Shown: positions 32,451 through 44,040, counted from the stretch's first letter. The stretch is 64,000 bases of DNA from Tenodera sinensis (GCA_030765045.1 CM060965.1:65036787-65100786), one strand, 5' to 3'. The notes: a model not told the origin generated them from the sequence alone. Numbers and translations: made by a program.

Positions 32451-32634
32451 CATTAATTAAGGCTTCACGGGTGATTGTTAGGTGGGAAGGGGTGCGTTGC
32501 CCTGGCCAATGAGCAGGTGACGATTGGTGATTGGGCCTGCTGTTTCGGGCTGTTTGTCACTGGCCACAGTGTTTTCTTGAGGGTCAGTACTTGGTCCAGA
32601 ATCACTGTTGTTGATGTGTTTGATGGCTATCCAG

Positions 32635-32880
32635 TGAAATCTTAACCTTTGTCTTTTGTGTGTGAGTTGTCTTGTCAACTTCTATGCATTGGCAATGCTA
32701 CGTCATCTGCAAGGAGAGCAGTGATTAATGCTGACGGAACTACTACAACATTCACACTGAAATCTTAACCTTTCTTTGTGTGAAAATTGTGTTGTCAACT
32801 TCTATGCATGAGCAGTGCTGCATCATCTGTAAGGAGAGCAGTGTTTAGTGCTGACAGAACTGTTCTGACATCCACAGTGA
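32635..32880 (+). repeat. Tandem duplication, 123-bp period
   Basis: Two diverged units starting TGAAATCTTAACCTTT at 32635 and 32758. Both contain TTGTCAACTTCTATGCAT and AAGGAGAGCAGTG. The second unit ends about 95 bp before the acceptor of arrestin exon 4. Confidence 0.8.
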
Positions 32881-32976
32881 AAGAGTTAGTCTACTCTAAT
32901 CCAGCAAGCAGAAAATAGCAATTTTCCAATTCTTTTTATTTTGTTTATTGATTTTCTTTTGTTTATTTATTTACAG

Positions 32977-33159
32977 CTGCCAGTTACAGACTGGGCCCAT
33001 GTGCAAAAGTGTGCATTGTGCACTGGTAATAATACTTTAATTGCAGTGCTCAGCATTGCAAGAAGAGGATATGTTCCAGGAGAATGCATACTGATAAATG
33101 CAGAAATCAACAATGACAATAACACTCCTATTAGTTACGTAAAAGCAACACTGATGCAG
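32977..33159 (+). CDS. Arrestin domain-containing protein, exon 4
   Basis: 61 codons in phase 0 after ATTTACAG. It opens the C-terminal arrestin domain: LPVTDWAHVQKCALCTGNNT, then a strand with RRGYVPGECILINAEINNDN and SYVKATLMQ. The 'G-x-x-x-PGE-x-I-x-x-x-x-x-I-x-N' pattern is the second arrestin-domain hallmark. Donor is GTATGC. Confidence 0.95.
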
Positions 33160-33899
33160 GTATGCAATAGCAAATGCAATTTCTTCACCCAATGTGTATG
33201 TTGCATAATAAACATGAAGTATGAAACTATACCTATTTACATGTATATTTTGATATACTCATAGTGAAATTTACTTTATATTGGGTTAGTTTGCATTTAG
33301 TACATTCATTGGTAATCTTGGAGACCTCTGAGTACAGAACATCTTGAAAGTGAATATATACATAAGTACTGTAGGCCTCTGATGAGATAATGTCTGAGGG
33401 GTTTTATGCTGTCTGGAGGTGAAAGAGGAGACAGTAGCACATGGCAGACCATGATGGTGTAAATAGATCTATTTCTACTTAACTACTGTGTTCCTCTCAC
33501 GAGAATGAGGTTTTAAGGAATGTGTTTGATAACAATTCCAGTGTTTTCTGAGAAAGATTACAGCACTTTAAAATATATGCCCTTCTGCTAGCAATGGGGA
33601 TACTAATGTGTGAATCCAATGTTGATATGAGGGTCATTAGTTGTGTATTGAGACATGGAAGATTGTTCACCCTTGAGGAAAGCATTGGTGCTGACTCATT
33701 GGTAATCTAACGGTAGCAGGCAGACCATTGTTGCATCATTCATTTTTGCTCAGTTTATGTTTGAAGTCTGGAAAGTGTGATTGGTGTTTTAAGTGCAATG
33801 GAGGTTTAGAGAGATCAATGATTTTTCAAGTGCAATAAAGATTTAAAGATATAATTTTCTTGAAGTGATTTTGAAAGACCTAAAATGTGACTTAAATGA
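33160..33899. other. Intron 4, first part
   Basis: Intronic, AT-rich, no feature recognised. Confidence 0.4.
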
Positions 33900-34740
33900 A
33901 ATGCATTCACTTGAGAACTTGAGGGGGGTTGTTTGAGGACTATTCTCTGTCATGTGTCACTGTATTCCACTGGTTTGCAGAATTTAAAAGGGGGTGGAAA
34001 TCTCTTAAAGATGAAGAGAAGGGTGGCAGACCAGCAACATTAGTGGCTGAGAAAAGCATCACGTCTGTGGAAACAAGGATTAGGAGAGTTCCAAGACTAA
34101 TCTACAAGGACATTGAGTTGTCAGTAGGGACTAGTTTGCTGAGTATTTCAACTATCCTTTATCAACACCTTTGTATAAATAAGATTTCAAGATGGGTGCC
34201 CCATAATTTATCTGAAGTACAAAGCTCCATAGGGTGGAATGGTGTGAAGAAATGCCTGAAAAGATTTAACTGTGGAGAGTTTCGCTGCGTTTCAGATATT
34301 TTTATTAGTGATGGAATGTGGATCAATCAGTTTGACCCTGAAACAAAATGCCAGTTGCCCATTTGAGTGTTCCTAGATGACCACTCACCCATCAAAGTCA
34401 AGAAAGCAAGGAGTGCTGGAAAAAAAAGATTGTTTCTTTCTTCTCCACAAGTGGTCATTTGCAACAGTTGTACTCAAAAATCAGAGAACTGTTACTGCAA
34501 AATTATATACACAAATTTGTGTTCTAAAAGTGTTTCAAAAAATCCAAGAAAAGCGTCCAAAGACAGGACTAAGAGGCATAGTGTTGCATCATGACAATGC
34601 ATCAGCTCACTTTGCTAATGTAACAAAAGTTTGTGCAAAGAACTGATGCAAAACTATTGGCTCATCCACCCTGTTGTCCCCATCTGGCACCATGTGACAT
34701 CTTCCTGTTCCCTATGGTGAAGAACTGACTTCAAGGTCAC
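33900..34740 (+). pseudogene. Mariner-type transposase pseudogene
   Basis: Decayed mariner coding sequence in several frames. In order: SCVTVFHWFAEFKRGWKSL (HTH region), GGRPATLVAEKSI, VPHNLSEVQSSIGW, ISDGMWINQFDPETKCQLPI (around the first catalytic Asp; the usual D-E-x-W is D-G-M-W), a stop, then RGIVLHHDNASAHFANVT (second Asp) in another frame, and about 34670-34720 HLAPCDIFLFPM (third Asp). The order and spacing fit a mariner D,D34D transposase of roughly 345 residues with several frameshifts. Inactive; sits in intron 4 of the arrestin gene. Confidence 0.85.
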
Positions 34741-34914
34741 TAACTGCATATGAAGAGGAGCTATCTCCAGTGCCGGAAACTGAGTGGCATGGAAGCTTCA
34801 GAAGTGCTTCTGGAGGATGGAATGCAGCATACAGTGCCAGGGAGAATACTTTGAGAAACTAAGATAAGCAAAATGGTTCTGAAAGCCTTCATATTTTGCT
34901 GCCTCAATACATAT

Positions 34915-35114
34915 CTACAGTCGGCGAGAAATAACCTGACACTTGACAGCTAGCTGACTCACTTACCTGTGAACGAGGATAGCCCTATCTGTCCAATCAT
35001 GTTACAAACACATTGCGCAATGATTAGTCGATTGGGCGAGAAAAGGTTAGCCTCGTTTGCAGATGAATGAATCAGCTATCTGTCAAGTGCCAGGTTAGCT
35101 CTTGCCTACTGTAG
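34915..35114. mobile_element. Fold-back MITE, about 200 bp
   Basis: Long imperfect terminal inverted repeats cover almost the whole element. The left end reads CTACAGTCGGCGAGAAATAA then ACTTGACAGCTAGCTGA; the right end, reverse complemented, reads CTACAGTAGGCAAGAGCTAA then ACTTGACAGATAGCTGA. No target duplication was identified, so the superfamily is not assigned. Confidence 0.65.
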
Positions 35115-36916
35115 TGACCCTTGTATGCTGAAATGAACTATAGTAGTTAAAGAGCATCCATAAATAAAAATTGAATTTCATTTCACTCTAGCTTAGGATA
35201 TACCTGATATATTGGCAGTTAGATTAACTACATTGTAAGGCATTATTTGAAAATACTTGTTAACATAGCACATGGTCATCCCTAAGCTAAACCACCAACC
35301 AGGAGGACCAGGTCCCATATTTATGTCCCCTGAGATAGGGTGGTCCAGTTATACCCCAGACATTGTGTTGGCTGATGGCGACCTGAAGGCCAGACGATGG
35401 AGTTGCTACATCCCTACACGGGAAGATAAAACCTTCAAATGAAATTACATGACACTTCTTAACAGCTAATGTGACATTGTATTTCAAAGGGAAGTACCAA
35501 TTCTTTTGTAACTGCAAGATTCTATCATCATCATCATCATCATTACTATTAGTATTATGTTATAAAATGTATAGTTTAAAGGATTACTTAAAGCATATCA
35601 CAACAACAAAATTTGTTACTAATTAGGCAAAATCAACTTACTGGCAAGTCATTCATTCCTTTTGTTGTTGAAGCATCCAGGAGAACATCAGTTCAGTAAA
35701 CAAGAGAACAGCATGCTCTTCATTTCATAATTCTTTTTCTTGCCATGGCAGATATTTAAGTTTCACGTTTATTTTCCAATTTATATTTTAAAATATTATT
35801 TTTGAAATGAAGTCACATTTACTGTACTTGATGTCCTGGTATATTTAAATTTACAATAAACTTGCTGTTATTGTTACAATAAGCTTATTGCCATTATGAA
35901 AAGAAAAGTTGTCACTGAATGTGGAACTTTTGAGGTCATTAATTTGTACAGATTTTGCTTGTTTGTAACTCACTATGTATTTTCTATATTCTTTTATTAT
36001 TTTATTTTTTATGTTAGGCCCTCTTTAACTCCTATGATAGCATTTGGCAATCCAACTTTAAGAACACTAGATGGTGTTATTGCTCTCTAAACCATAGTTT
36101 TTCATAATATTAGTTTCATTCATTTTTACTACTAAATGCACTTAACAATGATAATTACAGATGCTATGGAGAGCAGGCAGTGATTTTGATTAGGAGAAAA
36201 GATACCCTGCCACAGCAGGAAATCTAACCTGAATCTTCTGGGTTGACCACTCTAGGAGAGACAGTGGCATGAAAAATTATTTGCACTGTTTACAAATAGA
36301 AAAAAAAATGAATTGATGAGGTCATTTCGGGCACATCGTAGTGTTAACTTCTCCGAGGGGACTACGATCGTGCCACTGAAGATGTCCGCCACAGTTGTGG
36401 ACAAAATGTCTGGGTACTGAAACTCCAGCAGACCACGGCATAACAGCCCGGAAATAACTCCTAGATATATTACCATCTAGAGATTTTCAACTGTAGTTGA
36501 AGTCATACTTGGGTGGAATGCATTTCAGATTGACTAGTTGATAAACGAGGTCGAATGCTACCTGCACAATGTGGTGGGAGAGTCTGTGATAAGGGCATAC
36601 AAAAAATGCCACAGCACATACAAATGTGCATCATGCTAAAATGTGCTAAAATTCCATCAATGTAACATTCATTGCCTATAAGTGTATTATTGTGCTGCTC
36701 AAATATTTAACCTTGCAGCATCAAAGGGTGCGATAAGATTGCAGGTATTCATTGTAGTAGAAAGCAACAACCAAAAAACGAAAACAAAAAGAAAGTTGTA
36801 TGTATAGTTTAAATGAATTGTTAGCTATTACATTCTGAAATTCTTTTACTACATTTTTTGTTGCTATTTTCTTTTATATAGTTCATGTTTAAAGCTATTT
36901 TCATTTAATTGAACAG
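35115..36916. other. Intron 4, remainder
   Basis: A (TCA)n tract lies at about 35521-35545. The segment about 36330-36470 contains GCAGACCACGGCATAACAGC and resembles the segment at about 56440-56525 (TAGACCACGGCCTACAAGCC); it is probably the 3' tail of a retroposon. No coding sequence recognised. It ends at the acceptor TTGAACAG. Confidence 0.45.
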
Positions 36917-37099
36917 GTGATTCAGTATACTTCTGGTGGTACTTCAAGACAGAGCAAGAGACCTGTTATAGAAGCAGTCCGTGGAGCTATAATGCCTCAA
37001 GAATCTCAAGTATGGAGGGATTTTCCACTTCAGATTCCTCCTTTAGTACCATCAGGAATGACAAACTGCAGTCTTATTGATATTCGGTATTACCTATAT
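36917..37099 (+). CDS. Arrestin domain-containing protein, exon 5
   Basis: 61 codons, phase 0 at both ends. It encodes the middle of the C-terminal arrestin domain, including QESQVWRDFPLQIPPLVPSG and CSLIDIRYYLY. The 'LxIPPLxP' and 'I-x-V/I-x-Y-x-L' patterns are typical of alpha-arrestins. The donor is TATATGTGAGT, and the 25 bp around it are duplicated 29 bp downstream. Confidence 0.95.
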
Positions 37100-37145
37100 G
37101 TGAGTATAATATGCCTCATCACCTATATGTGAGTATAATATGCCT
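37092..37145 (+). repeat. Tandem duplication of the exon 5 splice donor
   Basis: ACCTATATGTGAGTATAATA plus five more bases occurs at 37092-37116 and again, identically, at 37121-37145. The second copy provides an alternative GTGAGT donor 29 nt downstream; using it would shift the frame. Confidence 0.95.
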
Positions 37146-37291
37146 TTTCAGGTTATAACAAAGGAATTTTCAAAACTGTGTTGGAAATTAAAGGAAACTT
37201 TTCACTTTTGGTAATATAGACTTAAGTAATATAACTTTAATAATGGTAACTATTTTTTATTACTAGTATACAGGTGATAGTTTACAATTCT

Positions 37292-37930
37292 TCAATATAG
37301 TATGCAGCATTGTTTACAGCTCGTTGGCAGCGATATAGAAGTCATATTATCCCAGCAGCAGCTACAGTTGTGTTGATGTTTCTGATGGACTGTCCTAACA
37401 GCCCGGAATTGAACATCACAAAGTGTTGATTGGTTGTCATCTAGCGTTTTCTTTAGCCTTTTATATATTATCTTCATAAATAGTTTGTAGAGGTTTGAAG
37501 ATAGGCTAATTGGTCAGTAGTTATTTATGTTGTCTCTAGTCCCTTTTTCGTGTAACAATATAGTCACACTTTTCCCCCAGTCTACTGGTATTTCCTCCTC
37601 TGTAATGATCTTGTTGAATAGCACTGTAATTATTGGTGTTAATTCTTCTTCTCTTAAGCTTAGGTATTCATTGTAGGCATTATCATCGCCTGGACATTTA
37701 CCCTTCCTTATCCTTTTATAGCACTCTTACTTCGTTTGGGAGGATGCTTGGAATGTCTTCTGTGGATCCTGTGAGTTGGTTCATGTTGGGTAATGTGTTC
37801 TGTGTTGTACTGGCATACAACTGGCTATAGAATTTTATAGCTTCCTTTGAGATCTCTTCTCTTGAGGTCTGTTTGGTTTTCCATGACCTCTTTGATTTAG
37901 TTATATTCACGCAAGTCTGTTCTTATTTCT
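37292..37930 (-). pseudogene. RTE-like LINE reverse transcriptase fragment
   Basis: Minus-strand reading: KFYSQLYASTTQNT, then (with frame corrections) KGKCPGDDNAYNEYLSL, LFNKIITEEEIPVDWGKS, INNYxPISLSSNLYKLFMKI and IYKRLKKTLDDNQS. These are the finger/palm blocks of RTE-type non-LTR reverse transcriptases ('GKAPG-D', 'IPxxWK', 'NYRPISLLSxxYKLFxKI'). Several stops and frameshifts; the downstream catalytic 'FADD' block is absent. Lies in intron 5. Confidence 0.8.
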
Positions 37931-37999
37931 TCATATTCCATCTTTAGTTGCAGGTTTGTATCTTTAATGGTCTTCAGTTTTTTTCTTTGTTCTATTATG

Positions 38000-38935
38000 T
38001 TGTCATTTACAGCTTATTCCTTCTTTTTCCCTATGATTTTGCTACTTATGGCCTCTTAATATAAGATCAACTCTAGGTCAGCAATAGTCCTCTAAACAGC
38101 TACAAAATAAATTTTATTTCTTACCATTTGAAAATATACTTGTATGCCTGTAAATAGACAATTCACCCCACATCTCAAATCTCAGTTGGGGTGAGTTGCG
38201 AGGGTACCTTTTTATCTGGTGTTCTTCCTTATCCTTGTGAGACAAATGCAAGGTAATTCTCAGATCAATGTACCCCAGTCTCTCTTAAGCATTATTTCAT
38301 TCCCAGACCTGAGTTGTTAAAAGGGATGTCAAATATTTTAAAAAAGAACACAAAAATGAGGATTTGAGCATGTTCATACATTTTTACTGTGTCAAAGTTA
38401 AGTAGAACATTCCCTAGCAGCGTTCAAAAGAAAGATTTATGTGAAAATATGTATAGTCTTTTATGTAATATATATTTTACTTTTCAACCAGAATAACAGA
38501 GAAATCCCAAGGATTGTTTGTGTGAATAGAAAACTCTTTAAAATGATAAAAAAAACCTTTCTGGTAGGGAAAATGTTCAATGCCTTGCATCTGGCAACAA
38601 AACCACTGGCAGTCTAGCTTTCCAATATTTCTGAATAACACTCTTCTCAGAGAGAAGTGCAATGCAGGATTTCAGGTGATATTCATGTCAGCATGATCAT
38701 CACACAGGGGGTGTGATGGAGAAGTCAGGATACCAAGTCAATACAGCGTAGGGAAAATGTCAAAAGACTGAGTAGTACTATGTCATCAATGATGTGCAAT
38801 GATAGATTTCCTTGTTATACTTGTTTTTACTGAGGCTAGCTTTTACCCATTGTTGCTAAAGGAAGTTGAGACAGACAAAAGCTAACTGAACTTGACATAT
38901 TGTTACAGTGCTTAATACCAAATACTGTAAAATGT
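38000..38935. other. Intron 5 segment without recognised features
   Basis: AT-rich intronic sequence with no recognised coding or repeat signal. Confidence 0.4.
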
Positions 38936-39205
38936 TGTTGTTGTTGTTAGCTAATGCTGGATTTCTGACAATGAAGTCATTAATCCTCTTGCTCTCCAAT
39001 ATTTTTCACTGATGATATTGAAGAGAGCAATAGCAGTAATAGTAACCGCTTTTTAGAGAGCACCATATTTTTATGTTTTGGCGGTCACATCGCTCTCTCA
39101 CAACCCCCAGAATGTCTGGAGGACCACACCTGTCGTTGGTTTACGGGTCTCACCGACCTGACCGGGAGAATTATCAAAATAAATTCACCGACCATATCCT
39201 CTGAC
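38936..39205. repeat. Composite repeat: LINE 3' end plus segment S
   Basis: 38936-39002 is the minus-strand 3' end of the LINE also seen at 52675-53370 (GTTAGCTAATGCTGGATTTC). It is followed by segment S (about 39045-39200), whose + frame reads HIALSQPPECLEDHTCRWFT. The same composite, inverted, occurs at 57504-57890. Function of segment S is unknown. Confidence 0.6.
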
Positions 39206-39384
39206 AAGATTTTTTTCACAAGAAATCTGAATAGTGAAAATAAACTGTAAAATAAACTGCCTAAATATATTAATAGTAAAGTGAAGAAAAATATGCTGGC
39301 AATAGAATCATAAGTGAGTTATAATACAGTAAACATGTGGAGATGTCTTAGGACCAGACTTCATAAACTCGCTTTTCATTACAG

Positions 39385-39526
39385 CTTTATGTTGGATCAT
39401 CTTCAAGCTCTTCCCAGGAAACAACTAAGCTGCTTAAGCTACCTATAATAATTGGCAATGTTCCTTTGTTAAGCTGCAAACATTTGTACGAAACTGGCAC
39501 AGGAGATTCTCCGAAACCACATACAC
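39385..39526 (+). CDS. Arrestin domain-containing protein, exon 6
   Basis: Starts after TTCATTACAG in phase 0, ends in phase 1 at an ACACGTAAGT donor. It encodes the end of the C-terminal arrestin domain: a serine-rich loop (LYVGSSSSSSQETTKLLKLP), then IIIGNVPLLSC, matching the family's 'PIxIGxxPL'. The next 15.1 kb are intron 6, mostly filled by a hAT element. Confidence 0.93.
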
Positions 39527-39778
39527 GTAAGTATTTGTATGGCTAAAGGTACTTATTTTCCAAATATAAATTCTCTATTAGCCTTTTTTCATTTGAAATT
39601 AAAAAAACTTTATCTTGGTTTTAAAATGTTGTGAATATAGCCATGACGTTTAACTATGGAAGTGTTTATGCTAGGTACCTAGTTGCTAAGCAAACTTTTA
39701 TTGAGTGTATAATGAGCCACGTACAGTGATGGGAAAAGTACAAAAAAAAAGTAACTGGGCTCAATTACAATTACATAG

Positions 39779-40334
39779 TGAGACAGAATATTGACTAATA
39801 GAAAATTGTTCATGTAAATATTTTTGTAAGAGTGTGTAAATTTTTAATTCTTTTAATTTGGGTGTATCAGGGACCTATTTCTTTTTGATATTCAAGATCC
39901 AATGTCTTCTCGTCACTTTGAGTTCAACCAATGAGAACTGTTGCGCGGATGAATACATAAGAATGGCGGTGTTGCGTCAGAGACGCTCAGAACTAGATTC
40001 ATTAGCGTCTGCGAGCTCAAAGTGGGAGGACGTATAATTGCTGATGGTGTATGAACATGTAAATTACACCCAAACTTTTAACCAGCGTAGACGCTGTCGA
40101 AATTTAAAAGTTGTTAACTAATTGAAATTGTGATAAGAAGTGTAAATAACGAATAAATGTGTTTGTGATAAAAGAACGTTGGCTTTTGCATTCCATTCTT
40201 CGACCGTCGACCCTGCAGATAAGAGTAGCGTCTGCTATAACAAACTTTCCACCTTTTAGTAAAAACATTACTCCTGCTGCTATATTCACGCTGATATGTG
40301 TTGACTATCCTTTAATTAATAAAACCCCGCCTCA
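39779..40334 (+). repeat. 5' LTR, family B gag-only element
   Basis: 556 bp, TGAGACAG...GCCTCA, preceded by ATAG (39775-39778). The other LTR is at 44226-44778 and is followed by ATAG (44779-44782): an exact 4-bp target duplication. The LTRs differ by a few changes (for example GTATGAAC versus GTGTGAAC) and small indels close to the 3' end. Confidence 0.9.
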
Positions 40335-40339
40335 AATAG

Positions 40340-40356
40340 CTTGCCCAATGTGGAGC
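40340..40356 (+). promoter_or_regulatory. Primer binding site, tRNA-Lys type (degenerate)
   Basis: CTTGCCCAATGTGGAGC, six bases after the LTR, aligns with the 3' part of TGGCGCCCAACGTGGGGC and with the family A site at 18303-18321. The 5' TGG is not preserved, so function is doubtful. Confidence 0.4.
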
Positions 40357-40611
40357 GCGAATTTAGAATGGAATGCAAAATTACGAAGTGTTAACATCGA
40401 ATGACGCTATCTCATCGCGTAGGAAAAAGACGCCATTAGACCATCGACTGATATCAACAAAACATCGATACACGGAGAATCAACGTGGGAAAAACACCGG
40501 AGATCATCTGGCGAAGCCAACTACCCAGGAGACGTAAATAACTGGACGAAGAACCAGCAGAAAAAAAAGTAGGATCCAAAATTTTTGTCTTTATTTTATT
40601 TCCATTTATTA

Positions 40612-42549
40612 ATGCTACTTAGAAGTGGCAAAGTAGCAGGACTTTCAACATTAAATGAATTAGATAAAGGAATTAAAATGTCGCGAAAAGAGATAGAAAC
40701 AGGAGTGGGGGAAGGGGCAGATAGGCCTAGTTATCAGATAGGATTAGAGAGTGAGGAACAGGCGGAAATAAGCAAAGACCAAAGGTTAATGATGATGATG
40801 TTTGAAAGACTAGAACAAAGTTTAGGTCAGAAAATGAAACAAAATAACATAGAATTGAAACAGGATATAGAACAAAGTTTAGGTCAGAAAATGAAACAAA
40901 ATAACATAGAATTGAAACAGGATATAGAACAAAGTTTAGGTCAGAAAATGGAGGAAGTGAGAAAAGACTTAGAACAGAAAATGGAATTAGGTAGACAGAA
41001 CTTAGAACAGCAAATGGAATTAGGTAGACAGAACCTAGAACAGAAAATAGAATTAGGAAGACAGGAGTGTAAAGAAAATATGAAAGTAATGGAAACTAAT
41101 TTAAAATTAGTTCACAAAAACTTAAATGAAACAAAGGAAGCCTTAGAAGCTAGGATAGAAATTGTAGGAGATAGGATGGGAAAGATAGAATCAGAGATGA
41201 GAGAAAATAAAATTGTGTTAGAAGGAGAAATTGCTAGATGTAGGGATGAAATAACAGAATGTAATACAAGTGTAGACTGTAAGATAACAAATGTAAAAGC
41301 AGAAATAACTGAGGAATTAAGGAAAGAGATTGAGGTAGTAAAGAAAGACATTATTAATGAAACTGTAGAACAAATTGTAATTCCTAAAATTAAGACAATG
41401 AATGATATGATGCTTTCACAACAGGATGCTATAAATGATATGAAACAAAGCCACTTAGAAATAAAGAATGATTTAAAATCAATTTGTGAAGAAATGAAAA
41501 AAGGGAAAGAAAATTTGGCTAATGTAAATGATGTTGTGAAGGCATTACAAAGACAAGATGATTTAGATGTAAGTAATGTACAAGATGAGAGTTATTTGAG
41601 TAATGTACAAAATGTTGACTCACCATACAGAGAAAGAGGTTCACAACCAAACAATGACACAACACATAACACATGTTACACCAACAGCATATTACATGAA
41701 ATCACACCACCTACATTTGACGAGGAGAAGGGAGACGATCCAAAACTCTTTGTTAAAGAGATGGAAGAATACTTTAAAGTGAAAAGGATACCAAACGAGC
41801 TTAGGATGATGATAGTTAAGAAAAGCTTAAAAAACAAGGCATTAGAATGGCTCAGGTTAACACTAGCTGGTCATGAGTCTTATAGCTCATTCAGAAATTT
41901 ATTCCTATCAAGGTATTGGGGCCCAGCTAAACAAAACCAAACTAGGGTAGAGCTAGCGACAGGTAGATACGATCCAACCAAAGGGTTGTCGCTAGTCGAT
42001 TATTTTATGAAAGTAGCCAACAAAGGAAAGCTATTAGACCCCAACTTGTCGGAGGCAGAACTAATTGCCAGCATAACAAGACATTTCCCAGACACAGTGA
42101 GAACAGGATTAATTGTTGCGAGGCCAGTAGATTTTGCAGATATGATAGAACTGCTGACAGCCTTCGAAACACAAAATGGTCGGCCTAATGAGCATAGACA
42201 TAGGAACGGTCACCCAAACTCACCCATCCTAAACCGGAACACGACTACGAACAACCAGAGTGAGGGAGAACATAGAAATACTAGGAGTACCCATGAAAGG
42301 GGGAGAGGGGCACACCATTTCCCACAACCACATAATCATGGCGAGAGGATGGAGAACACAAGACAGCGGTACCACGGCACAATACCGAATGGTGAATCGA
42401 GATATAAAACATATACATATGATCGTGGAAGACCAGGAGACCATACCCATCAAGTGAATCACATGCGATTCAGTAGGGAACACTTGAACAACCATAGACC
42501 GTCATATGACAGGTTCACGCCAAAGGGGCAGAGACCAATGGTACACTAA
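40612..42549 (+). CDS. gag: Gag, family B gag-only LTR element
   Basis: Intact frame of 645 residues from the first ATG (40612); an ATG at 40678 would give 623. The N-terminal half is a long coiled coil with repeated 19-residue EQSLGQKMKQNNIELKQDI units (about 40813-40950) and EQ(K/Q)MELGRQNL units. The capsid domain, about residues 345-520, parallels family A gag: ITPPTFDEEKGDDPKLFVKE, RNLFLSRYWGPAK, SLVDYFMKVANKGKLLDP. The C-terminus is His/Arg/Asn-rich with no CCHC knuckle. It could form particles but needs pol from another element, because no protease, RT or integrase follows. Confidence 0.88.
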   Translation: MLLRSGKVAGLSTLNELDKGIKMSRKEIETGVGEGADRPSYQIGLESEEQAEISKDQRLMMMMFERLEQSLGQKMKQNNIELKQDIEQSLGQKMKQNNIELKQDIEQSLGQKMEEVRKDLEQKMELGRQNLEQQMELGRQNLEQKIELGRQECKENMKVMETNLKLVHKNLNETKEALEARIEIVGDRMGKIESEMRENKIVLEGEIARCRDEITECNTSVDCKITNVKAEITEELRKEIEVVKKDIINETVEQIVIPKIKTMNDMMLSQQDAINDMKQSHLEIKNDLKSICEEMKKGKENLANVNDVVKALQRQDDLDVSNVQDESYLSNVQNVDSPYRERGSQPNNDTTHNTCYTNSILHEITPPTFDEEKGDDPKLFVKEMEEYFKVKRIPNELRMMIVKKSLKNKALEWLRLTLAGHESYSSFRNLFLSRYWGPAKQNQTRVELATGRYDPTKGLSLVDYFMKVANKGKLLDPNLSEAELIASITRHFPDTVRTGLIVARPVDFADMIELLTAFETQNGRPNEHRHRNGHPNSPILNRNTTTNNQSEGEHRNTRSTHERGRGAHHFPQPHNHGERMENTRQRYHGTIPNGESRYKTYTYDRGRPGDHTHQVNHMRFSREHLNNHRPSYDRFTPKGQRPMVH

Positions 42550-42746
42550 CAACACAAGACAGCAGGAAGTAGAAGAAGATGTGCCAAATAGGGCAGATAC
42601 TGCACAAAATACAGAAACAACCACCACCACCAACACTCAGGGAAATTACAACAACTAAGTTCGTCCCAACCGAGTGGATGACAAACAACAATATCTCAGC
42701 AACTTACAATTGACATCGACACCATGATGACTACACGAAGAGAGAG

Positions 42747-42872
42747 ATGGAACCACTGGTCATAACAAAACAGCTGGGTGACCACACGTATGAGCTACAG
42801 AATACAAATGGCAAGTTGGTAGGAAGATACCACAAAAATAAATTGAAGCCATACAAAGAAAGGACCAAATAG
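42747..42872 (+). pseudogene. Relic C-terminus of pol, family B
   Basis: An open frame ending at a TAG (42870-42872) reads MEPLVITKQLGDHTYELQNT, then GKLVGRYHKNKLKPYKERTK. It aligns with the last part of family A integrase (HTYELKDVKNEKCLGRWHKQ, then LLRPYKK). It is all that remains of pol between gag and the 3' LTR, which shows that family B descends from a full Ty3/Gypsy element by a large internal deletion. Confidence 0.8.
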
Positions 42873-43614
42873 TCTTTGTCAACGAATGTGTAAGGCAGGA
42901 GTAGTAGAGATGAAAGAAGATAACAATTTTTAATGGGTTACTCATAGAAAATTATGTTCAGATTAGGAATTACAACAAGGAAGAAAATCAATAGTCATTG
43001 GCTATATCGACCACAAAGAGCATTGTTAACAAAAAACAGATGAGGACACTGATTGTCATTAAATAAATGAATCATAGCGACGGAAGATAATATGTTTTTG
43101 ACATAAGGATGTCAGGGACAAAAATAAAAATGAATCAATTATGGTGAAAAAGATATAATATTTCGACACAAAGATGTCGAGGGTAAATGGAGAAGAAAAA
43201 TAATACAATTACAGAATAATTGTAAGTATAGAAGTTTTCTCTTATAAAAATAAGAGACAAAGAAATGACAATTAGTGAAGTGAGGAAAACCATAATCAGA
43301 AAAACAATGCCCATGAATTAAGATGAATATAGCCAATGCTAAGCTCGAAGAAATGTTGAACCAAACAACAATGAATAATAACCCAATTAAGAAAATTAGT
43401 ACCATTAGTAACATTAGAATTTAAGAACCGACTCAACAACCTGCCTATACATAACAAGTTTATAAGACAAAGAAGGCAAAGAACTGAATAAAGTATTGCC
43501 ATAAATAAGATCATAATCATTAGCTCAAAATTTGTATCCTGTTTTTCTCTCCTCATAGCAATGAATACAAGTCAAAAACCACATGAAACACTTAAATTAT
43601 ATTTGTGTCAATGT

Positions 43615-44040
43615 CAAATGTACAATAACTGAGTATGTGTTGTATAAGAACTGAATATGTGTTGTACAATAACTGAATATGTATTGTATGATAACTGGAT
43701 ATATTGTGTAATAACTGAATATGTTGAGTAATAACTAAATGCTTTATGCCAAAACTGAATGTGTATTGTGTAATAACTGAATATGTATTGCATAATAACA
43801 GAACATATGTGATGTGATAGCAGGATATATTGTACAATAACTGAATATGTATTGTGTAATGATTGGACATGTTGTATAGTAATCAAATGTGTTGTACAAT
43901 AACTGAATATGTATTGTATAATGACTGAAGGTGTGTTGTATAATAACAACATATATGATATGATAACTGGGTATGTTCTACAATAACTGGATATGTATTG
44001 TATAATAACCGAATGCATTGTGTAGTAATCGAATATGTGA
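43615..44040 (+). repeat. Tandem repeat, about 20-22 bp unit
   Basis: About 18-20 diverged copies of a unit close to TGTATAATAACTGAATATGT within the 3' non-coding part of family B. Open frames read through it on the minus strand as Tyr/Ser/Ile repeats are artefacts of the unit. Confidence 0.85.
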
